Below are positions 1-5,033 of a DNA stretch of 7,630 nucleotides, in pieces; position 1 is the first letter of the stretch, and every line of letters starts with the position of its first letter. The translations under genes were made by a program, and so were the position numbers. The stretch comes from JAICLV01 sp036380925 (GTDB lineage: Bacteria > Actinomycetota > Actinomycetes > Acidothermales > Acidothermaceae): assembly GCA_036380925.1 (NCBI GenBank), contig DASVDW010000240.1, forward strand, positions 1 to 7,630, in the 5' to 3' direction. Under the pieces are notes generated by a model. It was given only the letters and a program-made list of their open reading frames with translations. It searched no databases and was not told the DNA's origin.

Positions 1-320
1 GCGGCGTTGACGAGCCGATAGCCGGGGTCGGAGATCGACGGCATGCCTGCGTCGGTGATCAGCAGCACCTGCTGGCCCTGCTTCAGCTCGTAGACCAGCT
101 GCGGCACGCGACCCGCCTCATTGCCCTCGAAGAACGAGAAGACCCGCCCGGGAATGTCGACGCCGAGCGACCTGGCCAGCCGCTGCAACCGGCGGGTGTC
201 CTCGGCCGCGATGATGTCGGCGTCGGTGATCGCGTCGCGCAACCGCGGCGACGCGTCGTCCAGGTTGCCGAGCGGCGCGCCGGCCAGCACCAACGACCCG
301 CGGGGGGTCTTGAGCGTCAT
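1..320 (-). CDS. rsmI: 16S rRNA (cytidine1402-2'-O)-methyltransferase RsmI, N-terminal part (3' end off window)
   Basis: RsmI uses S-adenosylmethionine to methylate the ribose 2'-OH of C1402 in 16S rRNA, near the ribosomal P site. The visible 106 residues show the family landmarks in order: LAGAPLGNLDD (about residues 12-22, the TPIGNLxD-type loop of the tetrapyrrole-methylase fold), AAEDTRRLQRL (38-48), FFEGNE (63-68, matching the usual SYHEHNE block) and LITDAGMPSISDPGYRLV (87-104), a very characteristic RsmI signature. I chose the ATG at 320 because the conserved core starts about 10 residues later. An in-frame ATG at 329 would add three residues, and neither has a strong Shine-Dalgarno. 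The gene is cut by the left window edge. It is divergent from pmt, the same arrangement as Rv1003/Rv1002c in M. tuberculosis (recalled, not searched). Oddity: A-P-L and F-F-E-G replace the commoner T-P-I and S-Y-H-E-H. Identification is secure; the exact start is less so. Confidence 0.93.
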   Translation of the reverse strand, partial: MTLKTPRGSLVLAGAPLGNLDDASPRLRDAITDADIIAAEDTRRLQRLARSLGVDIPGRVFSFFEGNEAGRVPQLVYELKQGQQVLLITDAGMPSISDPGYRLVNA

Positions 321-401
321 GCCCACCATCAAACCAGCGCGGCCGGGCGACGCGGCCGCGATGCTCGCTGCTGTGGACAGCCCAGGCCCAGGGTCGGCCT
401 C

Positions 402-407
402 TACGAT
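402..407 (+). promoter_or_regulatory. candidate -10 element for pmt (TACGAT)
   Basis: TACGAT fits the actinobacterial -10 pattern TANNNT. It sits in the short divergent gap between rsmI and pmt. A transcript starting about 7 nt downstream would begin near the in-frame GTG at 415, which would make pmt leaderless with a start three codons inside the ATG at 406. A TTGACA-like hexamer (TGGACA, 374-379) lies upstream, but the 22-bp spacing is too long to count as a proper -35. No good promoter for rsmI is evident on the other strand. Treat as a weak prediction. Confidence 0.3.
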
Positions 408-2016
408 GACGGGCGTGGCCGCGACTTACACCGATTCGCCCGACGCGGCCACCCGTTCCCGCCCGTCGCCGCGCGCGCTGCGGGCGCGCCTGACGCCGCC
501 GTTCACCGACAGCGCGCTATGGGGTTGGGTCGGCCCGCTGCTGGTGACCGGGGTCGCCGCGTACCTGCGGTTCAACCGGCTGTCGATCCCTGGCACGAAG
601 GCGTTCGACGAGGTCTACTACGCGCACGACGCGCAGAGCCTGCTGATGTTCGGCGTGGAGACCGGCAAGAACGGCCCGCCGGAGACGTTCGGCCCGGCCG
701 AGTACGTCGTCCACCCGCCGCTCGGCAAGTGGATGATCAGCTTCGGCGAGTGGGTGGCCGGCTACAACAGCTTCGGCTGGCGGCTGTCGGCCGCGATCGT
801 CGGGACACTGTCGGTGCTGCTCGTCGCGCGGATCGCGCGGCGGATGACCCGCTCCACGCTGTTCGGCTGCGCGGCCGGCCTGCTGATGTGCCTCGACGGC
901 CTGCAGTACGTGCAGAGCCGGATGGCGATGCTCGACATCTTCTTGATGTTCTGGGTGGTCGTCGCCTTCGGGTGCTTGATCCTCGACCGCGACCAGGTTC
1001 GCGCGCGGCTCGCGTCGCGTTCGGTCGCCATCGGCGGCCCGGACGACGGGCGCGGCTTCGGGCCGCGGGTTGGCTTCCGCTGGTGGTTGCTGGCGTGCGG
1101 CGTCTCGCTCGGCTGCGCGGCGGCCTGCAAGTGGGTGGGCGCCTACTTCATTCCGGCGTTCGCCATCTTGGCCATGTTCTGGACCATGGGCGCCAAGCGG
1201 GCGGCCGGCGTGCGAAAACCCTTTGTCTCAACGCTCGCTCGCGACGTCCCGGGCGGTCTGTTCACGCTCGCCGCGGTGCCGGTCGCCACCTACGTCGCGA
1301 CGTGGACGGGATGGTTCCTGAGCAACGCGCAACACGCGTACGACCGCGGCTGGGCGAACGGCCGCCCCACCGCGTGGGGCATGGGCTGGGCGCCGACCTG
1401 GCTGCGCAACCCGGTGCGCAGCCTTTGGCACTACCACTGGGAGGCGCTGAACTTCCACACGCACCTGGAGTCGTACCACAAGTACCGGTCCAACGCGTGG
1501 GGCTGGTTGTTCATGAACCGGCCGGTGCTCTATTACGCCGACTACCCGCACTACGGCAAGCTCGGCTGCAAGACCCAGGCGTCCAGCGGCTGCGCGCGGA
1601 TGATTTACAACCTCGGCACACCGGCGATCTGGTGGGCTTCGATCCCGGTCATGCTTTTCATGCTGTATCTGGTCTTCCGGCGCGACTGGCGGGCGTCCGC
1701 GGTGCTGCTGCCGTTCCTCTTCGGCTACATCCCATGGCTGTTCAACTACAAGCGCACGATGTTCTTCTTCTACGCGCTGCCGCTGCTGCCGTTCATCTGC
1801 ATCGCGCTGGCGTTGACCATGGGCTACCTGGTCGGCGACCGAAAAGCCTCCCCGAATAGACGCATGGTCGGCGCGATGGTCGCCGGCTCGTACATGCTGA
1901 TCGTCGTCGTGCTGTTCTTCTACTTCTTGCCGGTGCTGTCGGAGCGGACGATTCCGTTCACCGGCTGGCAGCAGCGCATGTGGTTCCAAAGCTGGAGCGA
2001 GGACGCCGGGTCGTAG
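406..2016 (+). CDS. pmt: Polyprenyl-phosphate-mannose-dependent protein O-mannosyltransferase (PMT, GT39 family)
   Basis: This polytopic membrane enzyme transfers mannose from polyprenyl-phosphomannose to Ser/Thr of secreted proteins at the outer face of the cytoplasmic membrane, coupled to Sec export in actinobacteria. From the ATG at 406 it is 536 residues, close to the roughly 500 of the mycobacterial enzyme. Visible landmarks are the catalytic-type Asp-Glu pair in TKAFDEVYY (D68-E69), HPPLGKW (103-109), SRMAMLD (171-177), CKWVG (241-245), and the PMT C-terminal-domain stretch NPVRSLWHYHWEALNFH (335-351) followed by YHKYRSNAWGW (357-367). About ten hydrophobic segments are spread along the chain, with a cluster at about 405-511. 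The reading frame stays open upstream to 121, but that part is antisense to rsmI and is rejected. Other possible starts are ATG 361 and GTG 415 (leaderless). It is divergent from rsmI and convergent with the tRNA-Ala gene. It is likely active because all the usual motifs are intact. Confidence 0.93.
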   Translation: MTGVAATYTDSPDAATRSRPSPRALRARLTPPFTDSALWGWVGPLLVTGVAAYLRFNRLSIPGTKAFDEVYYAHDAQSLLMFGVETGKNGPPETFGPAEYVVHPPLGKWMISFGEWVAGYNSFGWRLSAAIVGTLSVLLVARIARRMTRSTLFGCAAGLLMCLDGLQYVQSRMAMLDIFLMFWVVVAFGCLILDRDQVRARLASRSVAIGGPDDGRGFGPRVGFRWWLLACGVSLGCAAACKWVGAYFIPAFAILAMFWTMGAKRAAGVRKPFVSTLARDVPGGLFTLAAVPVATYVATWTGWFLSNAQHAYDRGWANGRPTAWGMGWAPTWLRNPVRSLWHYHWEALNFHTHLESYHKYRSNAWGWLFMNRPVLYYADYPHYGKLGCKTQASSGCARMIYNLGTPAIWWASIPVMLFMLYLVFRRDWRASAVLLPFLFGYIPWLFNYKRTMFFFYALPLLPFICIALALTMGYLVGDRKASPNRRMVGAMVAGSYMLIVVVLFFYFLPVLSERTIPFTGWQQRMWFQSWSEDAGS

Positions 2017-2034
2017 CCGGGCCACACGGCCGGC
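2016..2034 (+). terminator. candidate hairpin terminator at the end of pmt
   Basis: Seven G/C pairs form between 2016-2023 and 2028-2034, with one bulged G (2021) and an ACAC loop. The hairpin starts on the last base of the pmt stop codon. There is no U-tract, as is common for actinobacterial hairpin terminators. Function is inferred from position only. Confidence 0.35.
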
Positions 2035-2092
2035 GGCTGCGGCTCAGCCTGCGGCGAGGGCAGGGTTCGCGCCGTCTCAACGCGAGCTGGCC

Positions 2093-2145
2093 GCTTAACG
2101 CGGAAACTTCTCGTCGCTATAACGCTGGATGTTTCCGCGTTGAGC
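2093..2145. repeat. 15-bp near-perfect inverted repeat with 23-nt loop (possible bidirectional terminator or dispersed palindrome)
   Basis: Arm 2093-2107 and arm 2131-2145 are reverse complements except for one position (T2096 against G2142, a G·U wobble in RNA). The inner 11 bp (AACGCGGAAAC / GTTTCCGCGTT) are perfect. The arms carry the motif CTYAACGCG (2094-2102, and inverted at 2136-2144), and a third, direct copy stands outside the stem at 2076-2084. The element lies between the 3' ends of pmt (plus strand) and tRNA-Ala (minus strand), where a bidirectional terminator would be expected. The long loop and missing U-tract are atypical for one. It could instead be a member of a dispersed intergenic repeat family or a protein-binding site. 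Confidence 0.6.
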
Positions 2146-2186
2146 ACGTCGCGGCTCGGGCGAACGACCGAAGAACCGAATAGGAG

Positions 2187-2260
2187 TGGAGCTGAGGGGA
2201 TTTGAACCCCTGACCCCCTCGATGCGAACGAGGTGCGCTACCGGACTGCGCCACAGCCCC
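2187..2260 (-). tRNA. tRNA-Ala (anticodon CGC)
   Basis: The reverse strand folds into a complete 74-nt cloverleaf. The acceptor GGGGCTG pairs with CAGCTCC and includes the G3·U70 wobble that is the alanine identity element. The D-stem is GCGC/GCGC, the anticodon stem CCTCG/CGAGG carries loop TTCGCAT, the variable loop is short, and the T-arm is AGGGG-TTCAAAT-CCCCT. The anticodon CGC lies at 2224-2226 and reads GCG, a heavily used Ala codon in such GC-rich genomes. The discriminator base is A (2187). The 3' CCA is not encoded, so it must be added by CCA-adding enzyme. The gene begins 39 bp downstream of the sepX stop on the same strand. Confidence 0.97.
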
Positions 2261-2275
2261 AAAACGGGAGACGCC

Positions 2276-2281
2276 AGGTTA
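2276..2281 (-). promoter_or_regulatory. candidate -10 element for tRNA-Ala (TAACCT)
   Basis: On the minus strand TAACCT (a TANNNT-type -10) lies 15 nt upstream of the mature tRNA 5' end. This predicts a short leader of about 8-9 nt for RNase P to remove. No convincing -35 hexamer is seen; it would lie in the last codons of sepX. The tRNA may alternatively be read through from sepX. Confidence 0.4.
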
Positions 2282-2299
2282 CCGCATTGGCGATCGGCG

Positions 2300-3229
2300 C
2301 TAGTCGCCCACCGCGCGGCGACGTTCCAAGATCAGATCGAGCTCGTCGTCGTCATCGGACGCCGGCAGGTAGGGGGACGGCGGCGCGCCGGCGGACGACG
2401 CGATGCGCGCCGAGCCGGTGTCGTCCAGCAGGTGCCGGTGATCGATCTCCGGCTCGTGGGAGTCGCTCCACGCGCCGGGACGGGTCAGGTCGATCGTGCC
2501 GGTCGCGTCGACGTCCGCGCGCGGCGACGCGGTCGCCGCCGGCCGCTGCACGACGGGCTTGGAGACGTAGGTCGGCAACGGCACCGGCACCGGCTCCCAG
2601 CGCGTCCCGTTCTCCGTGCCGGCCGCGCTGACCGCGGCGGCCGGCAGCACCTCGTCATCGTCGCGCGCCGGTTGCGCGACCGGCTGTCGATACGCCGGCG
2701 CCGGCCCGCCGTGTCGCGCTGACGCGACCGCGCGGGCCGCCCGCGCGCGGCGACGACGCAGCAGCTCCTGCGCCCGGATCGCCTCGTTTCGCAGGTGGAT
2801 GAGGTAACCAGCGGCGGTCAAGGCCACGGCCAGCTCGTACCACCACGAGGTCACCCCGAAGACGGAGGTGACGAGCAGCACGACCAACAAGGCGAGCACC
2901 ACCGCGGTGACGCGGCGGCGGCGGGCCATCAGCCGGGCGCGAGCGCCGGAGCCGACCGGGGGCGCCACCCGCCGAGTCCACCGGAAGCGTCGGGCCGAAG
3001 TTGTTGCGCCTGGGTTGTTGTCCACGGTGACCCCCACATAGTCGCGGCGCGGCATGACCACGTAGCGGCGGTCGCTCCTGCTGGGCGACCGCCGGGAAAG
3101 CACTCGCATGGCGGTGGAGAAGGAGTCCACCGAGCGGCTCGCGTCATCGGCGTCATGCCGATTGAGCCACATCGGCACCAAGACGATCAGCCAGATGCCG
3201 ATGATCGCGAGCCCGATGAGTCCGCTCAT
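2300..3229 (-). CDS. sepX: Divisome membrane protein SepX/GlpR (gephyrin-like molybdotransferase receptor)
   Basis: This actinobacteria-specific membrane protein is named SepX in Streptomyces, where it localises to septa, and GlpR in Corynebacterium, where it is the membrane receptor of the MoeA-like protein Glp and links FtsZ to the membrane and the polar-growth machinery. The 309 residues show one N-terminal membrane helix (2-22, GLIGLAIIGIWLIVLVPMWL), a basic and polar linker (23-106), two closely spaced hydrophobic segments (107-124 and about 131-147), an Arg-rich stretch (158-167), then a long Pro/Ala/Asp-rich tail likely to be disordered. Two islands stand out in the tail: WEPVPVPLPTYVSKPV (211-226) and the extreme C-terminus DDDDELDLILERRRAVGD (292-309). 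Both look like binding motifs rather than random linker. The start ATG has a CGGAG Shine-Dalgarno upstream. It follows rimJ after a 172-bp gap, so it probably has its own promoter. Its partner glp is three genes away on the same strand. The family call rests on topology, motifs and context. Confidence 0.82.
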   Translation of the reverse strand: MSGLIGLAIIGIWLIVLVPMWLNRHDADDASRSVDSFSTAMRVLSRRSPSRSDRRYVVMPRRDYVGVTVDNNPGATTSARRFRWTRRVAPPVGSGARARLMARRRRVTAVVLALLVVLLVTSVFGVTSWWYELAVALTAAGYLIHLRNEAIRAQELLRRRRARAARAVASARHGGPAPAYRQPVAQPARDDDEVLPAAAVSAAGTENGTRWEPVPVPLPTYVSKPVVQRPAATASPRADVDATGTIDLTRPGAWSDSHEPEIDHRHLLDDTGSARIASSAGAPPSPYLPASDDDDELDLILERRRAVGD

Positions 3230-3258
3230 CAGCGCTCCGGAGTCCTACGCCGTGAGCG

Positions 3259-3269
3259 GTGACGGTCAC
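3259..3269. promoter_or_regulatory. palindrome GTGAC-G-GTCAC upstream of sepX
   Basis: A perfect 5-bp inverted repeat with a single central base lies 30 bp upstream of the sepX ATG. With the candidate -10 at 3300-3305 it would fall in the 5' leader. It has the form of an operator half-site pair and uses the same pentamer as the direct repeats at 3313-3326. The binding protein is unknown. Confidence 0.35.
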
Positions 3270-3299
3270 ACCAGACTCGACACGTGGCCACGCTTCGTC

Positions 3300-3305
3300 A
3301 CGGTA
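3300..3305 (-). promoter_or_regulatory. weak candidate -10 for sepX (TACCGT)
   Basis: TACCGT on the minus strand fits TANNNT and would give a leader of roughly 60 nt. There is no good -35. The GTCAC direct repeats occupy the spacer and -35 region, which would suit an activator-dependent promoter. This is a low-confidence guess based on position in the only sizeable gap upstream of sepX. Confidence 0.25.
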
Positions 3306-3312
3306 GACAGGA

Positions 3313-3326
3313 GTGACAGATGTGAC
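3313..3326 (-). promoter_or_regulatory. direct repeat GTCACATCT-GTCAC, MtrA-box-like, upstream of sepX
   Basis: On the minus strand two GTCAC pentamers stand head to tail with a 9-bp period (GTCACATCTGTCAC). This resembles the tandem GTCACNNNN-type repeats reported for the response regulator MtrA of mycobacteria, which controls cell-division and cell-wall genes. Further copies of the pentamer lie at 3297-3301 and in the palindrome at 3259-3269. The resemblance is from memory of the published motif; binding is inference. Confidence 0.35.
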
Positions 3327-3369
3327 GAGCACCCGCGCGGTGTGTCGCACGGCCAAAGCTGGCGATTTG

Positions 3370-3392
3370 GGCACGCTGGCCGTAGCAGTGCC
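3370..3392 (-). terminator. candidate hairpin terminator after rimJ
   Basis: On the minus strand GGCAC pairs with GTGCC and, after one bulged T, GCT pairs with AGC around an ACGGCC loop. The hairpin starts about 10 nt after the rimJ stop codon. A second small hairpin (GCCA-GCTT-TGGC) follows at about 3352-3363. There is no U-run. This would end the galU-to-rimJ operon before sepX; some read-through is possible. Confidence 0.35.
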
Positions 3393-3401
3393 TGCGACGG
3401 G

Positions 3402-4019
3402 TCAACGCGACAGCTTCGCGCCGCCGCCTTGGGCGAGCCAGCGCCGCAGCAATCCACCGGGCACGTCTTCGACCGTGAGGGCGTACGAGAGGTGGTCGCG
3501 CCAAGCGCCGGCGATGTGGATGTAGCGCTCTCGGGTGCCCTCGAGCCGAAACCCGAGCTTCTCCACGACGCGTCTGCTCGCGGCGTTCTCGGGTCGGATG
3601 TTCGCCTCGACGCGATGCAACCTGGCGGCCCCGAAGCAATGATCGACGACCAGCGCAAGCGCGGTGGGCATGATGCCCCGACCGGCCAGCCCGCGCACGA
3701 TCCAGTAACCGAGGTAGGCGGAGTTAGCCGACCCGCGCGCGATCGCCCCAACGGTGATCTGACCGGCGAACCGACCGTCGACCACCAACGCGAACGGATA
3801 GGCGAGTCCCAACCGGGCTTCGCGCCGCAGCCCGCGAATCGCCTCGACGTAGCCGCGACCCGCGTCGTCCCCGACCGCTCCCGGCGTGGTCGCCTCCCAC
3901 GGCTCGAGCCACTCCCGGTTGGCCAGCCTGGCCAGCCGCCAGTCCGGCGCGTCGCGCAATCGCAGCGGTCGCACCGTGATCGGGCCGTGCGACAAGGTCA
4001 CCGGCCAGCCGATCGTCAC
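3402..4019 (-). CDS. rimJ: RimJ/RimL-type GNAT N-acetyltransferase
   Basis: This is an acetyl-CoA-dependent acetyltransferase of the GNAT fold, in the group that acetylates protein alpha-amino groups (RimJ acts on ribosomal protein S5 in E. coli). The 205 residues show the usual order: an N-terminal strand block PITVRPLRLRDAPDW (13-27), a central strand FALVVDGRFAGQITVG (76-91), the acetyl-CoA pyrophosphate-binding loop RGLAGRGIM (109-117), and the C-terminal block RVEANIRPENAASRRVVEKL (136-155) with GFRLEGTRER following. The start is a GTG at 4019 whose GTGA overlaps the mogA stop by 4 bp; a GGGGGA Shine-Dalgarno lies just upstream inside mogA. Its place next to glp matches the M. tuberculosis Rv0994/Rv0995 pair. 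The true substrate cannot be told from sequence, so read the symbol as a family label. A cell-envelope or Moco-related substrate is possible but unsupported. Confidence 0.88.
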   Translation of the reverse strand: MTIGWPVTLSHGPITVRPLRLRDAPDWRLARLANREWLEPWEATTPGAVGDDAGRGYVEAIRGLRREARLGLAYPFALVVDGRFAGQITVGAIARGSANSAYLGYWIVRGLAGRGIMPTALALVVDHCFGAARLHRVEANIRPENAASRRVVEKLGFRLEGTRERYIHIAGAWRDHLSYALTVEDVPGGLLRRWLAQGGGAKLSR

Positions 4020-4519
4020 GGCGCGTCCCCCAGCCGCCTGGGATGATCCGCCCCCGCCAGCTGGGAGACCGCGTGGGGGATCAGCGCGGCCAGCACGGCC
4101 ATGCCGTCACGCACGCCGCCGGTCGATCCCGGCAGGTTGACCACCAGCGTGCGGCCGCACACGCCGGCGAGTCCGCGGCTCAACACCGCGGTGGGCGTCG
4201 CCGCGAGCCCCGCCGCGCGAATCGCCTCCGCGACGCCGGGCAGTTCCCGCTCGATGACGCGCGCGGTCATCTCCGGCGTCCGATCGGTCGGCGAGATCCC
4301 CGTGCCACCCGTCGTGACGACGACGTCGTAGCCGCCGGCGACCGCCGAGCGCAGCTCCGCCTCGACCGGCTCGCCGTCCGGCAGCACCACGGGTCCGTCG
4401 ACCTCGCAACCCGCGGCGACCAACAGCGACACCAGCAGCGGACCGCTGCGGTCCTCGTACACGCCGGTCGCCGCCCGCGTCGAGACGGTGATCGCGAGAG
4501 CACGGATCGGGGCGTCCAC
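4016..4519 (-). CDS. mogA: Molybdopterin adenylyltransferase, MogA/MoaB family
   Basis: This enzyme activates molybdopterin by adenylylation with Mg-ATP in the molybdenum-cofactor pathway, producing the substrate that MoeA-type proteins use for molybdate insertion. From the GTG at 4519 it is 167 residues, normal for the family. The core motifs are complete: EDRSGPLL (22-29), LPD (46-48), TTGGTGISPTDRTPE (69-83) and NLPGSTGGVRDGM (128-140). D48 and D79 align with the two aspartates known to be important in E. coli MogA (D49 and D82, recalled). I chose GTG 4519 because it lies 10 bp after the moaC stop and just before the first strand IRALAITVS. An ATG at 4576 is in frame but would overlap moaC by 47 bp and add a non-conserved leader. 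The stop overlaps the rimJ start. Whether it is strictly MogA-like or the functionally equivalent MoaB cannot be decided. Confidence 0.92.
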   Translation of the reverse strand: MDAPIRALAITVSTRAATGVYEDRSGPLLVSLLVAAGCEVDGPVVLPDGEPVEAELRSAVAGGYDVVVTTGGTGISPTDRTPEMTARVIERELPGVAEAIRAAGLAATPTAVLSRGLAGVCGRTLVVNLPGSTGGVRDGMAVLAALIPHAVSQLAGADHPRRLGDAP

Positions 4520-4529
4520 GTCGTCCGGC

Positions 4530-5033
4530 CTATCCGCGTTGCCAGTGACCGGTCTTGCCGCCGGTCTTTTCCTCAACCCGGATGTCGGTCAGCATCGCAC
4601 GCGGGTCGACCGCCTTCACCATGTCGATCAAGGCGAGGCCGGCGACCGCCACCGCGGTCAGCGCCTCCATCTCGACGCCGGTGCGATCCGCGGTGCGCGC
4701 GGTCGCGGCGATGGCGACCGCGTGGTCCTCCACCGCCAGATCGACCGTGACGCCGTGCAACGCGATCGGGTGCGCCAGCGGCACCAGATCGGGAGTGCGC
4801 TTCGCGCCTTGGATTCCGGCCAGCCGAGCCACCGCCAGCGCGTCGCCCTTCGGCACGCCGCCGCCGCGCAAGAGCCCGACCACCTGGTCGGACACCAAGA
4901 CCCGCCCGGTCGCCGTCGCCGTCCGAGCCGTCACGTCCTTCGCCGAGACGTCCACCATTCGGGCGGCGCCGCGCTCGTCGACGTGGGTGAGCCCGGACGA
5001 CGCGCCCGCTAGGTCGCGTTCGCCGCTGGTCAC
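4530..5033 (-). CDS. moaC: Cyclic pyranopterin monophosphate synthase MoaC
   Basis: MoaC converts 3',8-cyclo-7,8-dihydro-GTP, the product of the radical-SAM enzyme MoaA, to cyclic pyranopterin monophosphate, the first stable intermediate of molybdenum-cofactor synthesis. The 167-residue product shows LTHVDERGAARMVDVS (15-30), the substrate loop KRTPDLVPLAHPI (78-90), GVEMEALTAV (119-128), DMVKAVD (137-143) and the C-terminal EEKTGGKTG (155-162). H88, E121, E123, D137 and K140 match the catalytic residues of the family. The cysteine that usually precedes the active-site histidine (PLCHP) is alanine here (A87). The start is a GTG at 5033 whose GTGA overlaps the glp stop, implying coupled translation; no strong Shine-Dalgarno is present. 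The frame is open far upstream through glp, but that part is a shadow. No moaA, moaE or moaD gene is in the window. Confidence 0.95.
   Translation of the reverse strand: MTSGERDLAGASSGLTHVDERGAARMVDVSAKDVTARTATATGRVLVSDQVVGLLRGGGVPKGDALAVARLAGIQGAKRTPDLVPLAHPIALHGVTVDLAVEDHAVAIAATARTADRTGVEMEALTAVAVAGLALIDMVKAVDPRAMLTDIRVEEKTGGKTGHWQRG

Noticed and set aside
121..405. Upstream in-frame extension of pmt (up to 95 more residues from 121)
   Set aside because: It is antisense to rsmI, whose reading has strong family motifs. The extension has no membrane or PMT motif and would overlap rsmI by about 200 bp.
1228..2025. Minus-strand 265-residue open frame opposite the 3' half of pmt
   Set aside because: Arg/His/Gln-rich shadow frame with no recognisable motif; pmt is well supported on the plus strand.
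2187..2260. tRNA-Ala 3' end as a phage or ICE attachment site
   Set aside because: No integrase, direct repeat of the tRNA 3' end or foreign-looking DNA is present next to it in this window.
2186..3262. Plus-strand open frames opposite sepX (2186-2722, 2233-2631, 2795-3262)
   Set aside because: Arg-rich shadow translations; the first also runs through the tRNA-Ala gene.
3108..4046. Plus-strand 312-residue open frame across the sepX 5' end, the gap and rimJ
   Set aside because: It is antisense to the GNAT motifs of rimJ and to the sepX N-terminal helix, and shows no domain of its own.
4520..4576. Longer mogA start at ATG 4576
   Set aside because: Adds 19 basic, non-conserved residues and overlaps moaC by 47 bp. 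GTG 4519 fits the spacing and the family length better.
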